From Acidobacteriaceae bacterium (lineage in GTDB: Bacteria; Acidobacteriota; Terriglobia; Bryobacterales; Bryobacteraceae), in contig JAFATG010000271.1 in the NCBI GenBank assembly GCA_019244055.1, positions 1 through 64,000 on the forward strand: 64,000 nt of DNA. The letters are read 5' to 3'. The notes beneath the pieces were generated by a model. The model was not told where the DNA came from and did no database searches. It was given only the letters and a program-made list of their open reading frames with translations. Made by a program: the position numbers and the translations under genes. Shown here piece after piece: positions 61,193 to 64,000 of the stretch (the first letter of the stretch is position 1; each line of letters begins with the position of its first letter).

Positions 61193-63644
61193 GGAAATCG
61201 CCACCGCCTCTGTACTGTTAATCATCTCGGCGTGCTCATCTCTGACGATACCCTCCGACCCTGAAACCTCATTCGCGCTGGCCAAGGCACAGTATCAACA
61301 CGGGCGATTTTCCGAAGCCACACATACGGCGGAAACGGGATATCGCTTATTCCAAAACCAACCGCTAAATGTATGGCATTGGAAATACAAATTCCTGCTT
61401 ACGGAACTGCTCCTTTGGAACGCGGAGACCCAGCGTGCGGAGTCACTGCTAACCGCCTCACCTCCAGAGCACTTCGCGACTCTGCAGCCTAGATACCAGA
61501 GTCTACGGGCCTATGTCGCTTTTCGCCTGAAGAGAGAAAATGAAGCAGAGGCGCTTTCAAAACAGGCCCTCGCCGGATGCCGTGCGATCGGAGATTATGA
61601 AACCGAGGCGGATCTTGACCTGCTGCTCGCTTCCTTTCTTCTCGACCCACAGCGGGCTGAGACGGCAGCTAGGGATGCGCTGACTGTAGCAACACACCAT
61701 GGCCTTTTATTCCAACGCGCCGCCGCGTTCCTCGATCTCGGGATGGTGGAAGTTGGGCGCGCACACTACGGAGATGCCATTTCCGATTTCGAAGAGTCTA
61801 GCCGCGCCGCAGCCACCATTCATGCTGATTACCTGAATTCCGTAGCAACCGGCAATCTGGCAACATGCCGCTACAACGTCGGGGAGTTTCAGCAGGCATC
61901 GGAAACCTTGCAGGGGATTTTGCCAATCCAAAGACGATGTGGCCTCGCCCCTGGATTGCGAGATAGCTATTTGGAAATTGGCAACATCTATCTTTTGCAG
62001 GGTGATCCGCAAAAGGCAATTCAGAATTACCGTACGGCGATGACGTATGTCCGTAAAGAAGATTCCCCGCGTCGATTCGCCATGATCTCTTCCGGAATCG
62101 CCCAAGCCCTGATCGCGGCCGGTTCCCTGAACGAGGCCGAGCAGTACAACAAGCAGGCGCTTGACGCTGCCGATCCAAACGATCACGCCCAGCTTGCCGA
62201 GATACATCTCAATGAGGCCGATCTCTATGCCAAGCGATCCAAGCATACAAGTGCCATCGATGCTTACAACCAGGCGCTTCAACTGGGTGCTGACACGCCT
62301 TCCGTACTCTGGAGAGCTCACGCGGGGGCAGGTTTGGAATACGCGGATGTTGGAAGCATCCAAGAGGCGACCAGAAGCTTCGATGTCGCTTTGTCGGTTA
62401 TCGAGCGCAACCGGTCAGAGCAATTGCGCAAGGATTACCAGATTACCTTTCTCTCGGAATTGATTCGTTTCTATCAGGAATACGTGGCTTTCTTGATAGA
62501 TCATGGACAGACGAGCCGGGCACTTGATATCGCAGACTCGAGCCGTGCCGCCGTGTTACGAGAGTCTCTGAACGGCGCCCCGCAAGCTCCTGTCAAGAAG
62601 ATTGAGGCCCGGATAAAGACGATTGCCAGCCGAACGTCGTGCGTGTTTCTGTTCTACTGGCTTGCTCCGAAGCGATCCTTCCTGTGGGTCATTGGGCCCA
62701 AAGGCGGCCAGGTGTTTTCTCTTCCGCCGGCGCAGGAGATTCGGAAGGATGTCGAATCGTACAGCTATCTAATTGAACAGGAGAAAATCGATCCGCGAAC
62801 CAGCGCGAATGGGGCAGGGAAGCGGTTGTTCGATACTCTGATTGCACCTGCGTGCATTCCGAAAGACAGCCGTGTCGTTATCGTCCCGGACGGACCGCTA
62901 CACAGTCTAAATTTCGAAACGCTCCCGGTTTCTGCGCCTGCTCCGCACTATTGGCTGGAGGATGTGACCGTTTCTATCGCTCCGTCCTTGAGCGTTCTAA
63001 GCGCTGCGACAGCGCCTGAGGCCTCTGAGAAGGCGTTGTTACTGATCGGGAACACCGTAACTGCCGGAACGGGATTTCCTGATCTGCCGCAATCGGCGAG
63101 GGAAATTCGTTGGATAAAGGATCACTTTCCAACGGCCCCCGCGGTGGTGTACACGGGACAGGGCGCTACGGCTGAAGCGTACACGGAGGCTCGCCCCGAC
63201 CGGTTTCGCTACATTCACTTCGCCACCCACGCGGATGCAAACGAACAGAGCCCGCTGGATTCCGCGATCGTACTTTCACCTCGGCAGAACGCCTGGAAGC
63301 TGTACGCTCGAGACGTCGCGGAAATTCCTCTCAAAGCCGATTTAGTGACAATCTCCGCATGCCGGAGTGCGGGAGCCCGCACGCTGGCCGGTGAAGGGCT
63401 TGTCGGCTTCGCATGGGCCTTCTTTCATGCTGGCGCTCAAAACGTAGTCACCAGCTTGTGGGATGTTAATGATCAATCGACAGTCGGCCTCATGGAGAAG
63501 TTTTACGCCCAGGTCGCGTCAGGGAAACCTTATGCCACAGCTCTCCGGGATGCAAAACTCGCATTGTTAAGCGAGGGATATCAGAAGCCCTACTACTGGG
63601 GCCCATTTCAGTTATCGAGCCGGTTTCTTGCTGGGCGGCCTTAG
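61119..63644 (+). CDS. TPR-CHAT lipoprotein (caspase-like protease family)
   Basis: 841 aa. The N-terminus is basic, then ATASVLLIISAC, a plausible lipobox (ISAC near residue 38), suggesting membrane anchoring. Residues about 50-450 are TPR helices (YLEIGNIYLLQGDPQKAIQNYRTAM, AEIHLNEADLYAKRSKHTSAIDAYNQAL). The CHAT domain (about 500-841) keeps the His of YIHFATHA (His704) and the Cys of TISACRSAG (Cys748), the caspase-like dyad. CHAT proteases cleave specific partners on activation. It is the last gene of the sigma/anti-sigma operon and converges on a LuxR-type regulator with 4-nt overlap of stops. Confidence 0.9.
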   Translation: MAATVRYAKRSPTAALGRRNAGACKEIATASVLLIISACSSLTIPSDPETSFALAKAQYQHGRFSEATHTAETGYRLFQNQPLNVWHWKYKFLLTELLLWNAETQRAESLLTASPPEHFATLQPRYQSLRAYVAFRLKRENEAEALSKQALAGCRAIGDYETEADLDLLLASFLLDPQRAETAARDALTVATHHGLLFQRAAAFLDLGMVEVGRAHYGDAISDFEESSRAAATIHADYLNSVATGNLATCRYNVGEFQQASETLQGILPIQRRCGLAPGLRDSYLEIGNIYLLQGDPQKAIQNYRTAMTYVRKEDSPRRFAMISSGIAQALIAAGSLNEAEQYNKQALDAADPNDHAQLAEIHLNEADLYAKRSKHTSAIDAYNQALQLGADTPSVLWRAHAGAGLEYADVGSIQEATRSFDVALSVIERNRSEQLRKDYQITFLSELIRFYQEYVAFLIDHGQTSRALDIADSSRAAVLRESLNGAPQAPVKKIEARIKTIASRTSCVFLFYWLAPKRSFLWVIGPKGGQVFSLPPAQEIRKDVESYSYLIEQEKIDPRTSANGAGKRLFDTLIAPACIPKDSRVVIVPDGPLHSLNFETLPVSAPAPHYWLEDVTVSIAPSLSVLSAATAPEASEKALLLIGNTVTAGTGFPDLPQSAREIRWIKDHFPTAPAVVYTGQGATAEAYTEARPDRFRYIHFATHADANEQSPLDSAIVLSPRQNAWKLYARDVAEIPLKADLVTISACRSAGARTLAGEGLVGFAWAFFHAGAQNVVTSLWDVNDQSTVGLMEKFYAQVASGKPYATALRDAKLALLSEGYQKPYYWGPFQLSSRFLAGRP

Positions 63645-64000
63645 CTGATAATGCCCTTGCGCACTGCGTACAGGATCAATTCAGGGATGCTATGAAGGTT
63701 CAGTTTCTGCATGAGATTTCCGCGATGCGTATCGACTGTATGCGGGCTTAGGTTTAACAAGTCCGCAATCTCCTTTGTCGACTTGAGCTCGCCGATGAGT
63801 TGCAGTAACTCGCGTTCGCGAGGGGTTAGTAGATCGTAAGGATCTTCGACGCCCTGCTGCACAACCTGACGCACATAATCATCCGCTAGCACCTTGCTTA
63901 CGGCGGGACTGAAGTATGCTTTGCCCGCTGCCACAGCGCGAACCGCCTGGATCAGATCCGCTTCCGCCGAGTCTTTTAGGAGATAGCCGCGTGCTCCGGC
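63641..64000 (-). CDS. LuxR/NarL-type response regulator (partial)
   Basis: The 5' part lies outside the window. Visible are the last receiver residues (GARGYLLKDSAEADLIQAVRAVAAG), a linker, and a complete LuxR helix-turn-helix (LTPRERELLQLIGELKSTKEIADLLNLSPHTVDTHRGNLMQKLNLHSIPELILYAVRKG). The reading frame continues past the ORF-track start (63934) to the window edge without a stop, so 63934 is not the real start. The partner kinase should lie further downstream in plus coordinates. Confidence 0.93.
   Translation of the reverse strand, partial: AGARGYLLKDSAEADLIQAVRAVAAGKAYFSPAVSKVLADDYVRQVVQQGVEDPYDLLTPRERELLQLIGELKSTKEIADLLNLSPHTVDTHRGNLMQKLNLHSIPELILYAVRKGIIS

Noticed and set aside
1-64000. 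CRISPR array or prophage
   Set aside because: No regularly spaced direct repeats, cas genes, integrase or structural phage genes were seen.

Overview
This is a high-GC bacterial chromosome segment. It most likely comes from an acidobacterium of the Bryobacter/Solibacter type. That is an inference from gene content: PadR-controlled ADOP-type duplicated FtsX permeases, DUF2382 stress proteins, a sigma/anti-sigma/CHAT locus and secreted glycoside hydrolases. No rRNA, CRISPR array or prophage is visible. There are two tRNA genes, Leu(CAG) and Ala(CGC).

Layout. 0-4.9 kb: tRNA-Leu, a secreted nucleoside hydrolase, two small membrane proteins, miaB, a bifunctional nuclease, a recombinase-like fragment protein and a YceI-like protein. 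5-15.4 kb: a large MacB/FtsX permease fused to GAF and SpoIIE-type phosphatase domains, an ankyrin protein, a secreted TPR-like protein, and a sodium:solute symporter coupled to an APC amino-acid permease. 15.6-21.4 kb: an AT-hook protein, a beta-lactamase/NamZ fusion with pterin dehydratase, a VOC protein and envelope proteins. 21.5-28 kb: padR plus an ADOP permease, followed by a diverged second permease that keeps a nearly identical promoter/operator while padR has shrunk to an 11-codon leader. Two broken genes lie between the copies.

28-38.6 kb is a sugar/uronate catabolic island: a GH38-type glycosidase divergent from an MFS sugar porter, mannonate dehydratase, an SDR and an RraA-like protein, then a decayed FAD-linked oxidase and a Tat-exported carboxylesterase. 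38.7-40.6 kb is a gene graveyard with a DUF1214 remnant, a 14-bp inverted-repeat element and an internally deleted IS110 transposase. 40.6-43.3 kb carries tRNA-Ala and pyrimidine deoxynucleotide genes: dcd, dut and a two-domain ThyX-like protein. A solitary nuoB, malQ, a frameshifted DUF2007 gene, a secreted DinB protein, two DUF2382 stress proteins and a GT87 glycosyltransferase follow.

51-54.2 kb is a compact operon of an XRE regulator, a His-rich NfeD-like protein, flotillin and PspA. It probably serves membrane maintenance and has a perfect palindrome over its promoter. 54.2-58.8 kb holds two converging gene sets: a zinc alcohol dehydrogenase plus an SDR, facing an ACS-type MFS porter, a secreted GyrI-like protein and another SDR. 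58.9-64 kb is an ECF-like sigma factor, a zinc-finger membrane anti-sigma factor, an unrecognised protein and a TPR-CHAT lipoprotein with an intact His/Cys dyad, facing a partial LuxR-type response regulator.

The strongest leads are the permease-phosphatase fusion, the duplicated PadR operator with a collapsed regulator, the sigma/CHAT locus and the XRE-NfeD-flotillin-PspA operon. All functional statements rest on motif recognition by eye; no database search was run.
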